DNA of 64,000 nucleotides, taken from assembly GCF_900102615.1 (NCBI RefSeq), contig NZ_FMYV01000004.1, forward strand, positions 35,633 to 99,632. Direction: 5' to 3'. The notes below the pieces were generated by a model. That model saw only the letters and a list, made by a program, of their open reading frames with translations. It was not told the DNA's origin and searched no databases. Source of the DNA: Geotoga petraea. GTDB lineage: Bacteria > Thermotogota > Thermotogae > Petrotogales > Petrotogaceae. The translations under genes and the position numbers were made by a program. Below are positions 33,243-40,411 of the stretch, one piece after another (position 1 is the first letter of the stretch; the number at the start of each line of letters is the position of its first letter).

Positions 33243-34000
33243 GTAATTTATTAGAAAGCAATAAAGGCGTGAAATTTGATATTGAAGGTGAATCAATTAG
33301 TTTAACTTTTAGTACAGTTAAAAATTATTTGACTCGTGGAAATGAAACAATAACAGACAAAGAAGCCGTAATGTTTATGAATCTTTGTAAATACCAGAAG
33401 TTGAATCCCTTTCTAAATGAAGCTTATCTTGTAAAATTCAAGGGAAGTTCAGCTCAGATTATAACGTCAAAAGAAGCTTATATGAAAAAAGCAGAAAGGA
33501 ACCCAAATTTTGATGGTTTTCAAGCTGGATTAATTGTTGACAGAGATGGAACTGAAATTGAAATAGAAGGAAGTTTTATCAGAAAAGGAGATACACTTCT
33601 TGGTGGTTGGGCCAAAGTTTATCGAAAAGATAGAAAAATTCCTTCTGTTGCAAGAGTTGATTTACAAGAATACGACAAAAAACAAAGTACCTGGAAAGAA
33701 ATGAAAAAAACTATGATTAGAAAAGTTGCAATAGTTCAAGCACTTAGAGAAGCTTTTCCAGTTGATCTTGGTGCTTTATATACCGAAGAAGAGGCAGAAG
33801 CCATAAGACAAACAAATATTCCTAAAGAAGAAATAAAAGAGAATGCAAACAAAAAGACTCTTAAAATAGAAAAACAAGATGAAAAAACAGAAGAAAAAGA
33901 AGAAATCGAACAACCTGAAATAACAGTAGAAGAACCAGAAAATGACCAAATTAAACTAATGAAAGATGAAATTTTTGGAAATGAAGGACCAGGATGGTGA
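33239..34000 (+). CDS. RecT/Bet-family single-strand annealing protein
   Basis: The 253-residue recombinase has the core sequence TDKEAVMFMNLCKYQKLNPF, followed by ITSKEAYMKKAERNPNFDG and MIRKVAIVQALREAFP, all typical of the Bet/RecT group. The C-terminal 60 residues are an acidic Glu/Lys tail. The ATG overlaps the upstream stop (ATGA). It anneals single strands during phage recombination, with the neighbouring ATPase and MBL protein as likely partners. Confidence 0.9.
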   Translation: MSNLLESNKGVKFDIEGESISLTFSTVKNYLTRGNETITDKEAVMFMNLCKYQKLNPFLNEAYLVKFKGSSAQIITSKEAYMKKAERNPNFDGFQAGLIVDRDGTEIEIEGSFIRKGDTLLGGWAKVYRKDRKIPSVARVDLQEYDKKQSTWKEMKKTMIRKVAIVQALREAFPVDLGALYTEEEAEAIRQTNIPKEEIKENANKKTLKIEKQDEKTEEKEEIEQPEITVEEPENDQIKLMKDEIFGNEGPGW

Positions 34001-34707
34001 TAAAAGTTTTAGGATCAAGTTCAAAAGGTAACTGCTATCTTATTGATAAATTATTAATACTTGAAGCTGGAATATCGCTCAAAGAAGTAAAAAAAGAATT
34101 AGATTTTGATTTATCTTCTGTAAAAGGTTGTTTGATTACGCACTCGCATGGTGACCATTCCAAATATGTAAAAGATTATGTTGCTTCTGGAGTTGATTGC
34201 TACATGACAAAAGAGACAAAAGAAAAGTTAGGAATTGAACATCACAGAATCAAAGAAATTGAATCAGAGCACCTCTTTGAAATAGATGGCTTCAAAATCC
34301 TCCCATTTAAGACCCAGCACGACTGTGATGGTAGTGTTGGGTTTTATATCAACTCTGAATATGGGAACATTCTTTTTGCTACTGATACTTATTATTTACA
34401 GTACAAGTTTGAGAATTTGAATCATATACTTATTGAAGCAAACTATTCGGAGGATATTCTCCAAAACAATGTAGAATCAGGAAATGTTTCTGAATTTGTG
34501 GCCAACCGTATAAGAAAAAGTCATTTTGAATTAGAAAATGTGAAAGAATGGTTGTTGGCTAATGATTTAAGCAGAGTAAAATCAATAACCTTAATACATT
34601 TATCTGATCAAAATTCAGATTCAAAAATGTTTAAAGAAGAAATTGAAAATTTAACTTTTATAAAAACAGAAATTGCAGATACAGGAAAATTACTCCCGTT
34701 GACATAG
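33994..34707 (+). CDS. MBL-fold metallohydrolase, phage recombination module
   Basis: The 237-residue protein of YycJ/WalJ type has the metal motif THSHGDHSKY (residues about 49-58), a later QHDCDGSVGF, ATDTY and IHLSDQNSD. Proteins of this kind often follow RecT in phages of Firmicutes and may act as the exonuclease that makes single strands (inference). The ATG overlaps the recT stop region. Confidence 0.85.
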   Translation: MVIKVLGSSSKGNCYLIDKLLILEAGISLKEVKKELDFDLSSVKGCLITHSHGDHSKYVKDYVASGVDCYMTKETKEKLGIEHHRIKEIESEHLFEIDGFKILPFKTQHDCDGSVGFYINSEYGNILFATDTYYLQYKFENLNHILIEANYSEDILQNNVESGNVSEFVANRIRKSHFELENVKEWLLANDLSRVKSITLIHLSDQNSDSKMFKEEIENLTFIKTEIADTGKLLPLT

Positions 34708-34728
34708 ATTAACCAAACCCTATTTTGC

Positions 34729-34760
34729 TTGGAGGATTAACCACCCTCCAGGCTCTTTTT
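34729..34760 (+). terminator. Terminator-like hairpin after the recombination module
   Basis: TGGAGG (34730-34735) pairs with CCTCCA (34745-34750), followed by GGCTCTTTTT. It lies 22 nt after the MBL gene. Confidence 0.65.
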
Positions 34761-34774
34761 AAGAGGTGATAATA

Positions 34775-34888
34775 ATGGTTTGTATAACAAGAAAATTTGA
34801 TGATGTTTTGAAATATATGGAAAGAAAAATAGAAATCAAGGGATTATCTTTATATAAAGGTGTATATGTGTTTAGTGTGAATGAATAA
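34775..34888 (+). CDS. 37-residue early peptide
   Basis: ATG with AAGAGGTGAT SD, 37 codons (MVCITRKFDDVLKYMERKIE...). It lies between two hairpin structures. Function is unknown. Support is the ribosome site only. Confidence 0.45.
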   Translation: MVCITRKFDDVLKYMERKIEIKGLSLYKGVYVFSVNE

Positions 34889-35030
34889 ATTGAGTAGGTG
34901 AGAGGGAAAGGGGGATGAATCTGTAATTCATCCCCTCTGAGATCACCTCAATCAGTTAGGAGTAGATCTGTAGTGTGCTGGCACGATTAAAATTTCTTGG
35001 GGATTGAATCATTTCCCCCAAGATTTTCTT
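34889..35030 (+). promoter_or_regulatory. Structured leader ahead of the replication genes
   Basis: A perfect 10-bp stem (34911-34920 with 34926-34935, loop CTGTA) has outer sequence that also partly pairs. A GTGCTGGCAC palindrome (around 34977) follows. Then comes a 7-bp stem (34996-35002 with 35016-35022) ending in ATTTTCTT, like a terminator. All lie within 140 bp directly before the initiator gene's SD, which suggests RNA-based control or transcription attenuation. Confidence 0.5.
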
Positions 35031-35046
35031 ACCAAGGAGGATTAAA

Positions 35047-35808
35047 ATGTCAGATAAATTAGAATTACAAGGAATATATAAAAAGGGATATGGGCTTATT
35101 TCAAAAGAAGTTATGCAATCACAAGAATTATCAATAGGAAGTAAAGCTCTTTACTCCTACTTATGTAGTTATTCTGGAGCAGGAAATACAGCTTATCCTT
35201 CAAGAAAAAAGATTTGTTATGATTTAGGAATTCACCAAGATACTTTAACTAAATATTTGAACGAATTAGTTGTGGAAGGTTACATAAAAAAAGAACAAAA
35301 GAATATAAAAGGTAATTTTCAGAGAAATATTTATTTAATTTTAGCGATACGAGAAAAACCCGTTACGGAAAAAAACCGTAACGGTAAATTTCCGAGTCGG
35401 GAAAAACCTGACACTAATAATAACAGTATTAATAATAATAACAGTGATAATAATAATAACAAAGGTATATATATAGTCGAAATTGAAAAAATTGTTAATT
35501 ATTTGAACGATAAAAGCGGGAAAAAATACAAACATACAACACCTAAAACACAAAAATGTATTAGAGCTCGTTTGAAAGAAGGGTTTGATTTTGATGATTT
35601 TAAAACAGTTATAGATAAAAAGTGTAAGCAATGGAAAGATGATCCAACTATGAATAGATATTTAAGACCAGAGACTTTGTTCTCTCCAAAATTTGAAGGA
35701 TATCTTAATGAGGAGGATACATATGAAACAAGAAGATATTCAACATACTATCAAGAAGATAGAAGAAAAGAAAAACTCAGAAAAATCAAAGATCCAGCCT
35801 CACTATGA
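35047..35808 (+). CDS. Phage replication initiator (HTH plus Phg_2220_C-type domain)
   Basis: 253 residues. The N-terminal winged helix (about 20-95) contains SIGSKALYSYLCSY and PSRKKICYDLGIHQDTL. An Asn-rich linker (about 123-140) follows. The C-terminal conserved phage domain reads IVNYLNDKSGKKYK to LRPETLFSPKFEGYL. This build is typical of DnaD/lambda-O-like initiators that bind the phage origin and recruit the loader. The AAGGAGG SD is strong. A hairpin and iteron-like repeats inside the gene may be the origin. The downstream loader gene overlaps it by 86 bp. Confidence 0.85.
   Translation: MSDKLELQGIYKKGYGLISKEVMQSQELSIGSKALYSYLCSYSGAGNTAYPSRKKICYDLGIHQDTLTKYLNELVVEGYIKKEQKNIKGNFQRNIYLILAIREKPVTEKNRNGKFPSREKPDTNNNSINNNNSDNNNNKGIYIVEIEKIVNYLNDKSGKKYKHTTPKTQKCIRARLKEGFDFDDFKTVIDKKCKQWKDDPTMNRYLRPETLFSPKFEGYLNEEDTYETRRYSTYYQEDRRKEKLRKIKDPASL
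35360..35462. other. Candidate replication origin inside the initiator gene
   Basis: CCGTTACGG (35360-35368) and CCGTAACGG (35376-35384) form a 9-bp inverted repeat around A7. About 30 bp further on there are three imperfect repeats of AATAATAACAGT (about 35415-35462), very AT-rich and encoding the Asn linker. A palindrome plus iterons in the O-like gene matches lambdoid origins. This is inference. Confidence 0.4.
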
Positions 35809-36481
35809 TTGTCCTTGTAAAGATCCTTCAGTTTGTCAGTTAGGAGGATATATTTTACAAGACGATGGAACAGTCAGAAGATGTGAGAAATATTTTAAAT
35901 GGAAAAAGAATCAAAAAATAATTAAGAAACTACAGATTACATTACCAAAACAATTCTGGAATAAGAAATTTCCTAATTTTGAAACATATAACGAATCATT
36001 GAAAAAAGCTCTTGAAAAAAGTAAAAAATACGCTACAAAAAAACTGTGGAATAAAGGAATTAATTTATTTTTCCTTGGTGGTTATGGCAGAGGTAAAACA
36101 CATCTTGCTGCTGCTATTACAAGACATGCAATAGTTTCTAATGAATCAGTTGTTTTTATTACTGGTCCACAGCTTGGTGGAGAATTTAAAGAAGTAAGAG
36201 AAAAATTTAATAAATTAAAAGATGTAGATCTTTTAATTATAGATGATCTTGCGGGGGAATTAGAAAACTCTTTCCTTTCGCAAGAATTTTTTAATCTTAT
36301 CAACTATAGGTATGAAGCTAATAAAGGGATAATTTTAACAAGTAATCTGAGTAAAAAAGTATTAGAAAACGAAACTATAGGACCAAGAGTATGGGATAGA
36401 CTCCAGGAAAAAAGTGTCTTTATAGAAATTAAAACTCCTGAGAGTTATAGAAAAAAGAAAAGAGATCTGTTAGATATTTAA
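35723..36481 (+). CDS. DnaC/IstB-like replicative helicase loader
   Basis: The 252-residue AAA+ ATPase has Walker A GGYGRGKTH, Walker B LLIIDDL and a sensor segment ILTSNLS. An N-terminal Cys cluster (CPCKDPSVCQLGG with a later RRCEKYFKW) may bind zinc. The start is ATG 35723 because GAGGAGG lies 7 nt upstream, so the first 28 codons overlap the initiator gene. It would load the host DnaB helicase at the phage origin. Confidence 0.88.
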   Translation: MKQEDIQHTIKKIEEKKNSEKSKIQPHYDCPCKDPSVCQLGGYILQDDGTVRRCEKYFKWKKNQKIIKKLQITLPKQFWNKKFPNFETYNESLKKALEKSKKYATKKLWNKGINLFFLGGYGRGKTHLAAAITRHAIVSNESVVFITGPQLGGEFKEVREKFNKLKDVDLLIIDDLAGELENSFLSQEFFNLINYRYEANKGIILTSNLSKKVLENETIGPRVWDRLQEKSVFIEIKTPESYRKKKRDLLDI

Positions 36482-36506
36482 ATACTACCATGATTGAGGT
36501 GATTTG

Positions 36507-36701
36507 ATGACTTTTGAATTTTCAGAAAAAGAAATTATGTTATTAAGACATTCAACCGCTGAATATGCAAAAATTTTAGGAAATAAAATACTTGAAGAAT
36601 CAAGAGAAAATAAATTGATAAGACAAGATGATTTTTTAAAGCAAAAATACGAAGAGGTAAGAGAGCTGAATAAGAAGCTTAGTTTAAAGGTGGTGGTTTA
36701 G
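36507..36701 (+). CDS. 64-residue early phage protein
   Basis: ATG 36507 with GAGGTGATTT SD. It is charged and helical (FSEKEIMLLRHSTAEYAKIL). It lies downstream of the loader gene. Its last codons contain the AAGGTGG SD of the next, frameshifted zinc-ribbon gene. Function is unknown. Confidence 0.6.
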   Translation: MTFEFSEKEIMLLRHSTAEYAKILGNKILEESRENKLIRQDDFLKQKYEEVRELNKKLSLKVVV

Positions 36702-36870
36702 TTGTTTTGAACATTGCAGAAGATGTGGAAAAAAATTAAAAAATTTTGATTCAAGGTTAAAAGGTTATGGGCCAACTTGTTTCAAAATTCTATTTGACAA
36801 TATAAAAATTGTAAAAGGTGTTCAGATAAATAAAAATCAGCTAAAACTCTTTAAGGAGGAAAAGAAATGA
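36702..36870 (+). pseudogene. DUF6011-like zinc-ribbon gene, frameshifted at codon 2
   Basis: From 36703 the frame encodes 55 residues with CRRCGKKL, KGYGPTCFK and a Lys-rich end, the pattern of small phage zinc-ribbon proteins. The only well-placed start, TTG 36702-36704 with an AAAGGTGG SD, reads TTG TTT TGA and stops at once. One T fewer in the TTTT run (36705-36708) would restore a start in frame with the ribbon. Sequencing error, a real frameshift, or tract-length variation are all possible. Its stop overlaps the next gene's ATG. Confidence 0.6.
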
Positions 36871-37067
36871 TTTGGATATTAATAATAGTTTTAATATATA
36901 TTTTGTTTTTTAGGCTTTTGCAGTTCATTGGACAACATTCAGATATTGAGCAACATTTGGAAGATGAATATCAAATTCAGTTTTTAAAAGAAAAGAAGAG
37001 AAAAAAAGAGCAGAAGATTAATGATCATTTACATTTTTTAAGACACGGTTATATTAAACGAAATTAA
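36867..37067 (+). CDS. Small membrane protein, early region
   Basis: 66 residues with one N-terminal membrane helix (residues 2-22, WILIIVLIYILFFRLLQFI) and a basic cytoplasmic tail (LKEKKRKKEQK). AAGGAGG SD. Function is unknown. Confidence 0.65.
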   Translation: MIWILIIVLIYILFFRLLQFIGQHSDIEQHLEDEYQIQFLKEKKRKKEQKINDHLHFLRHGYIKRN

Positions 37068-37088
37068 AAATTTTTTGGAGGTAATAAA

Positions 37089-37247
37089 ATGTGGTATATA
37101 AAAATTCTTGATGATAAAGGAAAACTTAAACAAAAAGGACCTTTCAGACATTATAAATTTGCTGAAGATTTAGCAAAACGTATTGCTGAAAGAGATGATA
37201 TCAAAAGAACTTATTTGGTTAGGAGAGAGACAAAAATGAAAGTTTAA
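37089..37247 (+). CDS. 52-residue early protein
   Basis: ATG with TTGGAGGTAAT SD. 52 codons encode a small basic protein (MWYIKILDDKGKLKQKGPF...) with a pattern of short strands and a helix. Function is unknown. Confidence 0.55.
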   Translation: MWYIKILDDKGKLKQKGPFRHYKFAEDLAKRIAERDDIKRTYLVRRETKMKV

Positions 37248-37364
37248 ACATATCCCCAGCAAATTCTAATAAAAGGCAGGTGAGAAACTCCTCCTTTAAG
37301 CTATATATACGCAGACTGATCAGTCAATTTCCCCGGCTGGGCGGGGATTTTAGGAGGTATAAAT

Positions 37365-37463
37365 ATGGAGAATGTTTATAAATTGAATAAAAAGGGGATA
37401 AAAAATGACAAAGCAAGAATTTACAAAAAAATTATTAAATTAATGACTGAAAATAATAAATAA
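37365..37463 (+). CDS. 32-residue basic peptide
   Basis: ATG with AGGAGGT SD, 32 codons, very Lys-rich. The 117 bp before it (37248-37364) hold a 12-bp palindrome GACTGATCAGTC (37314-37325) and a small GC hairpin (37331-37346) just ahead of the SD, and no other gene. Function is unknown. Confidence 0.4.
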   Translation: MENVYKLNKKGIKNDKARIYKKIIKLMTENNK

Positions 37464-37513
37464 TTTTTAATTATAGACAGTTTACAAAAATTGAGGAGGT
37501 AAACCTTATTAAA

Positions 37514-37690
37514 ATGAAAGAAATTGAGAAAACTTTGGAGGAATTAGACAATATAATGTTAGATATTAAAAAACAAGAAAAATTTAAAAATGCTGAATTG
37601 ATTGATTTGAAAGAAATGAAATATGATTTGGTTTCGCATGTAGAAACTATAAATACGATAATTCAAAATAATAAAATGGAAGGAAGATGA
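37514..37690 (+). CDS. 58-60-residue helical early protein
   Basis: 58 codons from ATG 37514, acidic/basic helix (MKEIEKTLEELDNIMLDIKK...). The GGAGGT SD lies 13 nt before the ATG but 7 nt before an in-frame ATT (37508), so translation may begin at ATT. Function is unknown. Confidence 0.5.
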   Translation: MKEIEKTLEELDNIMLDIKKQEKFKNAELIDLKEMKYDLVSHVETINTIIQNNKMEGR

Positions 37691-37693
37691 ATA

Positions 37694-38062
37694 ATGGCAA
37701 ATTATGATTATGATATATGGAATACTGGCATATGGGTTTTCAATGCTAATAAATATACTAAAGAAGACGCTAAAGCTTTATGGATAATAGGAATAGATGA
37801 AAATGACATTTTTACAAATGAAGAAATACAAATAGTATCAAATGCACAACCACCAGAACCAGAAAAATATTATGCAAGATATTTTCCAGTTCCTCCAGAC
37901 TCCGTAGATGGAAGTGATTTTGATGGTGGTTGTTATGCTTTAACGACAACAGCTGCTGCAAGAAAGAAAAAACCTGGGGAATTTGAAGTTTGGGTAATTG
38001 AATCCCATGGTGATTTCCTAGACAGAATATTAGGAGATGACAATAATGTCAATAGCATATAA
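37694..38062 (+). CDS. Phage protein of unknown function
   Basis: 122 residues, acidic, with aromatic N-terminus (MANYDYDIWNTGIWVF), a Pro-rich middle and VWVIESHGDFLDRIL near the end. It follows the previous gene by 3 nt and overlaps the ssb start. No family is recognised. Confidence 0.6.
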   Translation: MANYDYDIWNTGIWVFNANKYTKEDAKALWIIGIDENDIFTNEEIQIVSNAQPPEPEKYYARYFPVPPDSVDGSDFDGGCYALTTTAAARKKKPGEFEVWVIESHGDFLDRILGDDNNVNSI

Positions 38063-38492
38063 TAAAATAATTCTTATTGGAAGATTAACAAGAGATCCAG
38101 AAATTAGATCAACTGTTAGCGGTTCAAGCGTTGCTAACTTTTCATTAGCAGTTGATAGGCAGTCTAAGAATAACAATGACGTTGATTTTATCAATATAGT
38201 TGCTTTTGGAAGACAAGCTGATTTTGCAAGTAACTATCTTTCTAAAGGAAAGCTCATTCTTGTTGAAGGTCAATTAAGAATAAATAAATGGACAGATAGA
38301 AATGATGTAAAAAGAGAAACAGCTGAGGTATGGGCTAATAGAATGGCATTTATGGAAACTAAAAAAGCTCAAAATCAAAATATTCAACAACCAACCCAAA
38401 ACAACCAATATAATGATGAAATGCCTGGATTTGATGAAGATCCATTCGAGGATATTGAGAATGATTTAGATACAAATACATTAACAAGATAG
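38046..38492 (+). CDS. ssb: Single-stranded DNA-binding protein
   Basis: The 148-residue OB-fold protein has KIILIGRLTRDPEIR, SVANFSLAVDR, DFINIVAFGRQAD and KLILVEGQLRINKW, all SSB hallmarks. A Gln/Asn-rich linker and acidic C-terminal part (MPGFDEDPFEDIEND) follow, but the usual terminal DDDIPF tip is replaced by a short extension (TNTLTR). The start is ATG 38046, overlapping the preceding gene. It protects single strands during phage replication. Confidence 0.92.
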   Translation: MSIAYNKIILIGRLTRDPEIRSTVSGSSVANFSLAVDRQSKNNNDVDFINIVAFGRQADFASNYLSKGKLILVEGQLRINKWTDRNDVKRETAEVWANRMAFMETKKAQNQNIQQPTQNNQYNDEMPGFDEDPFEDIENDLDTNTLTR

Positions 38493-38503
38493 AAGGTGAT
38501 TTC

Positions 38504-38674
38504 ATGTATATTTATTTGAATAAACCTATTGAAAAAATTAAAAAAATGAATAAAGATAAAAGAAGTATATTAGTTGCTAATGAAGGAGTTTTAGTTTCAG
38601 AAAAGAATAAGCCTGGAACTTATTTAGATGATAATTACAATGTAATAAGATTTAAAAAAAGGGAAATAAGTTAA
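38504..38674 (+). CDS. 56-residue early protein
   Basis: ATG with AAGGTGATT SD, 56 codons, basic (MYIYLNKPIEKIKKMNKDKR...). It lies between ssb and the dUTPase gene. Function is unknown. Confidence 0.5.
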   Translation: MYIYLNKPIEKIKKMNKDKRSILVANEGVLVSEKNKPGTYLDDNYNVIRFKKREIS

Positions 38675-38747
38675 ACTGTAGAATAACAAAAATGAATAAC
38701 AGAAAAAATATAAAATTTTTATTAAAACATATAAAGGAGTTGTCAAC

Positions 38748-39161
38748 ATGAACATTTATTATGAATCAAAGGAATTAAGAACAGAGAAAAAATATTTTGA
38801 TGATGCAGGAATCGATTTAAAAGCAAAAGAAAGAATTACTATTCAACCAGGTGAAATAGTAGCAGTTTCAACAGGAGTAACTTCTGTTTTAGATGAAGGC
38901 ACTTATGGACAAGTTGTTGGAAGATCATCTATGAATTTAAAAGGTATTGATTGCAAAATAGGAACTATTGATGCTTCTTATAGAGGTGAAATTAAAGTTG
39001 TTCTACATAACTTAAATAAAGAACCTGTTATTATAGAAAAATACGATAGAATAGCTCAAATGATTATCCATAATTGTCATTTAGACTATAACGAGATAAT
39101 TGGAGTTGCTCCTTCTGATACTGAAAGGGGGGCAAACGGATTTGGCTCAACAGGCAGGTAG
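38748..39161 (+). CDS. dut: dUTP diphosphatase
   Basis: The 137-residue trimeric dUTPase has all five motifs: DAGIDL (1), GRSS (2), GTIDASYRGEI (3), RIAQMI (4) and RGANGFGSTG (5). It removes dUTP and supplies dUMP for thymidylate. AAAGGAG SD. It overlaps the DUF1064 gene by 20 bp. Confidence 0.95.
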   Translation: MNIYYESKELRTEKKYFDDAGIDLKAKERITIQPGEIVAVSTGVTSVLDEGTYGQVVGRSSMNLKGIDCKIGTIDASYRGEIKVVLHNLNKEPVIIEKYDRIAQMIIHNCHLDYNEIIGVAPSDTERGANGFGSTGR

Positions 39162-39528
39162 TATTTCAGCAAAAGAATACAAAAAGCTTATATCAAAAAA
39201 ATCAAAATATAGAAATAAAAAAGTAATTATCGATGGGATAAAATTCGATTCTAAAAAAGAAGCAAATTATTATAAAAATTTAATAATATTAAAAAGAACG
39301 GGGTTTGTAATTGATTTTAAATTACAGCCTCGTTTTTTATTGCAAGAAGGCTTTAAAAAGAACGGAGAAACTTATAGGCCAATCTACTATATAGCTGATT
39401 TTTGGGTTAAGTATAAAGATGGAACAGAAAAGATTATAGATACTAAAGGAGTTAAAACACAAGTTTATAGATTGAAGAAAAAACTTTTTGAAAAGAGATA
39501 TAAGAATTTAACTATTGAAGAAATATGA
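39142..39528 (+). CDS. DUF1064-type phage nuclease-like protein
   Basis: 128 residues. KSKYRNKKVIIDGIKFDSKKEANYY, then LQPRFLLQEGFKKNGETYR and YIADFWVKYKDGTEKIIDTKG, form a PD-(D/E)XK-like core and match the DUF1064 pattern, suspected to resolve DNA junctions. The start is TTG 39142 with the AAAGGGGGG SD inside the dUTPase gene. Confidence 0.8.
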   Translation: MAQQAGSISAKEYKKLISKKSKYRNKKVIIDGIKFDSKKEANYYKNLIILKRTGFVIDFKLQPRFLLQEGFKKNGETYRPIYYIADFWVKYKDGTEKIIDTKGVKTQVYRLKKKLFEKRYKNLTIEEI

Positions 39529-39538
39529 GGTGATCATA

Positions 39539-39706
39539 TTGTATGCGATTGTACAGACTCCAGATAACGAAATTTTAATTCAGTTATATTCAAGAGAGAT
39601 TAATAATTTTGCTGGATACAAAATTCTAAAGAAAGATATCGAGAGTAGTTATGATGCCATAAATGAAGCAGCAAGGTTATCTTTAGATAATAAAAAAACC
39701 CCGTAG
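39539..39706 (+). CDS. 55-residue early protein
   Basis: The start is TTG 39539 after a GAGGTGATC SD that overlaps the previous stop. Acidic small protein (MYAIVQTPDNEILIQLYSRE...). Its last codons overlap a GC-rich hairpin whose T run is on the minus strand. Function is unknown. Confidence 0.5.
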   Translation: MYAIVQTPDNEILIQLYSREINNFAGYKILKKDIESSYDAINEAARLSLDNKKTP

Positions 39707-39717
39707 CGAGCGGGGTT
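39697..39717 (-). terminator. Minus-strand-oriented terminator hairpin within the early genes
   Basis: AACCCCG (39697-39703) pairs with CGGGGTT (39711-39717). Only on the minus strand is it followed by a T7 run (39698 downward). It would stop antisense transcription entering the early genes from the right. Confidence 0.6.
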
Positions 39718-39767
39718 AAAAATCCTATCCTCTCTATTATTTTACCAAAATAGGGAGGTAATCCGAA

Positions 39768-40259
39768 ATGCAAGTTAATGATAAATCAAAAAATAAATCT
39801 TGTAGCTATACAAAAGAAGATTTAAAAGTAATAAGAGATTTAAAAAAATTATCCAAAATTTGTAATGACAAAGAATATTTGAAAGCATTATTTAGAAATT
39901 ATAAACACGCTTTAGGAGTTCTTTATGAAAGGCCAGTTGAAATAGTATTGAATGAGGTTACTGCTTTAGAGGTATATATTGAATCAATGAGTACTTATAA
40001 AAGGGAACTTGATTTTTTTAATGAGATAAGAATAGGGAAATTCACTGATCCAATTATTATTAAGAATAATGTAGAAAAATATTGGACATGGATTTCACCT
40101 GAGAGCAGAAGAGTTATTTACTGGAGATATATCGAACATGAGAAATGGGAAGTATTATCAGACAGATTAAAAATTACAAAAAGAAATGCTATCTATTCAA
40201 GTAATAATGGGTTTGATACGATTATCAAATTCATGAATTTTGGTAATAGATTGTTTTAG
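39768..40259 (+). CDS. ArpU/RinA-like late transcription regulator
   Basis: 163 residues. The C-terminal part (YWTWISPESRRVIYWRYIEHEKWEVLSDRLKITKRNAIY, shown in parts: SPESRRVIYWRY and WEVLSDRLKITKR) is a sigma-region-4-like helix-turn-helix as in ArpU/RinA regulators that activate late genes. AGGGAGG SD. It is the last early gene, just before a promoter-terminator pair, the usual place of such regulators. Confidence 0.75.
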   Translation: MQVNDKSKNKSCSYTKEDLKVIRDLKKLSKICNDKEYLKALFRNYKHALGVLYERPVEIVLNEVTALEVYIESMSTYKRELDFFNEIRIGKFTDPIIIKNNVEKYWTWISPESRRVIYWRYIEHEKWEVLSDRLKITKRNAIYSSNNGFDTIIKFMNFGNRLF

Positions 40260-40262
40260 CAT

Positions 40263-40292
40263 TTCACCTTATTTTGAATTTTATGGTATAAT
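40263..40292 (+). promoter_or_regulatory. Extended minus-10 promoter, candidate late promoter
   Basis: TGGTATAAT (40284-40292) is an extended minus-10. A weak TTCACC (40263-40268) lies 18 bp upstream. Transcription would start near 40299, only about 11 nt before a strong terminator hairpin. Confidence 0.6.
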
Positions 40293-40309
40293 TGTATTGT
40301 AAGTTGATG

Positions 40310-40340
40310 ACACCTAACCTTTTGGTTGGGTGTTTTTTAT
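40310..40340 (+). terminator. Strong terminator directly after the candidate late promoter
   Basis: A 10-bp stem (40310-40319 with 40324-40333, one G-T pair), T4 loop and T6 run. Together with the promoter it would yield an RNA of about 40 nt unless transcription is antiterminated. Confidence 0.9.
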
Positions 40341-40353
40341 TTATATCCCCAAT

Positions 40354-40381
40354 TTGTTTTTTTGATTATTTTTACTATAAT
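40354..40381 (+). promoter_or_regulatory. Promoter of the accessory (moron) gene
   Basis: TTGTTT (40354-40359), a 16-bp spacer and TATAAT (40376-40381) lie 30 nt before the ATG. Confidence 0.75.
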
Positions 40382-40411
40382 ATAAATGATTAATAAATTG
40401 GGGGGATAAGA

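Noticed and set aside
36690..36715. Programmed +1 frameshift at GTT TAG fusing the 64-residue protein with the zinc ribbon
   Set aside because: The SD-like AAGGTGG nearby resembles the prfB arrangement, but a tRNA-Val would re-pair poorly on TTT, and loss of one T gives a perfectly spaced TTG start for the ribbon, which is simpler.
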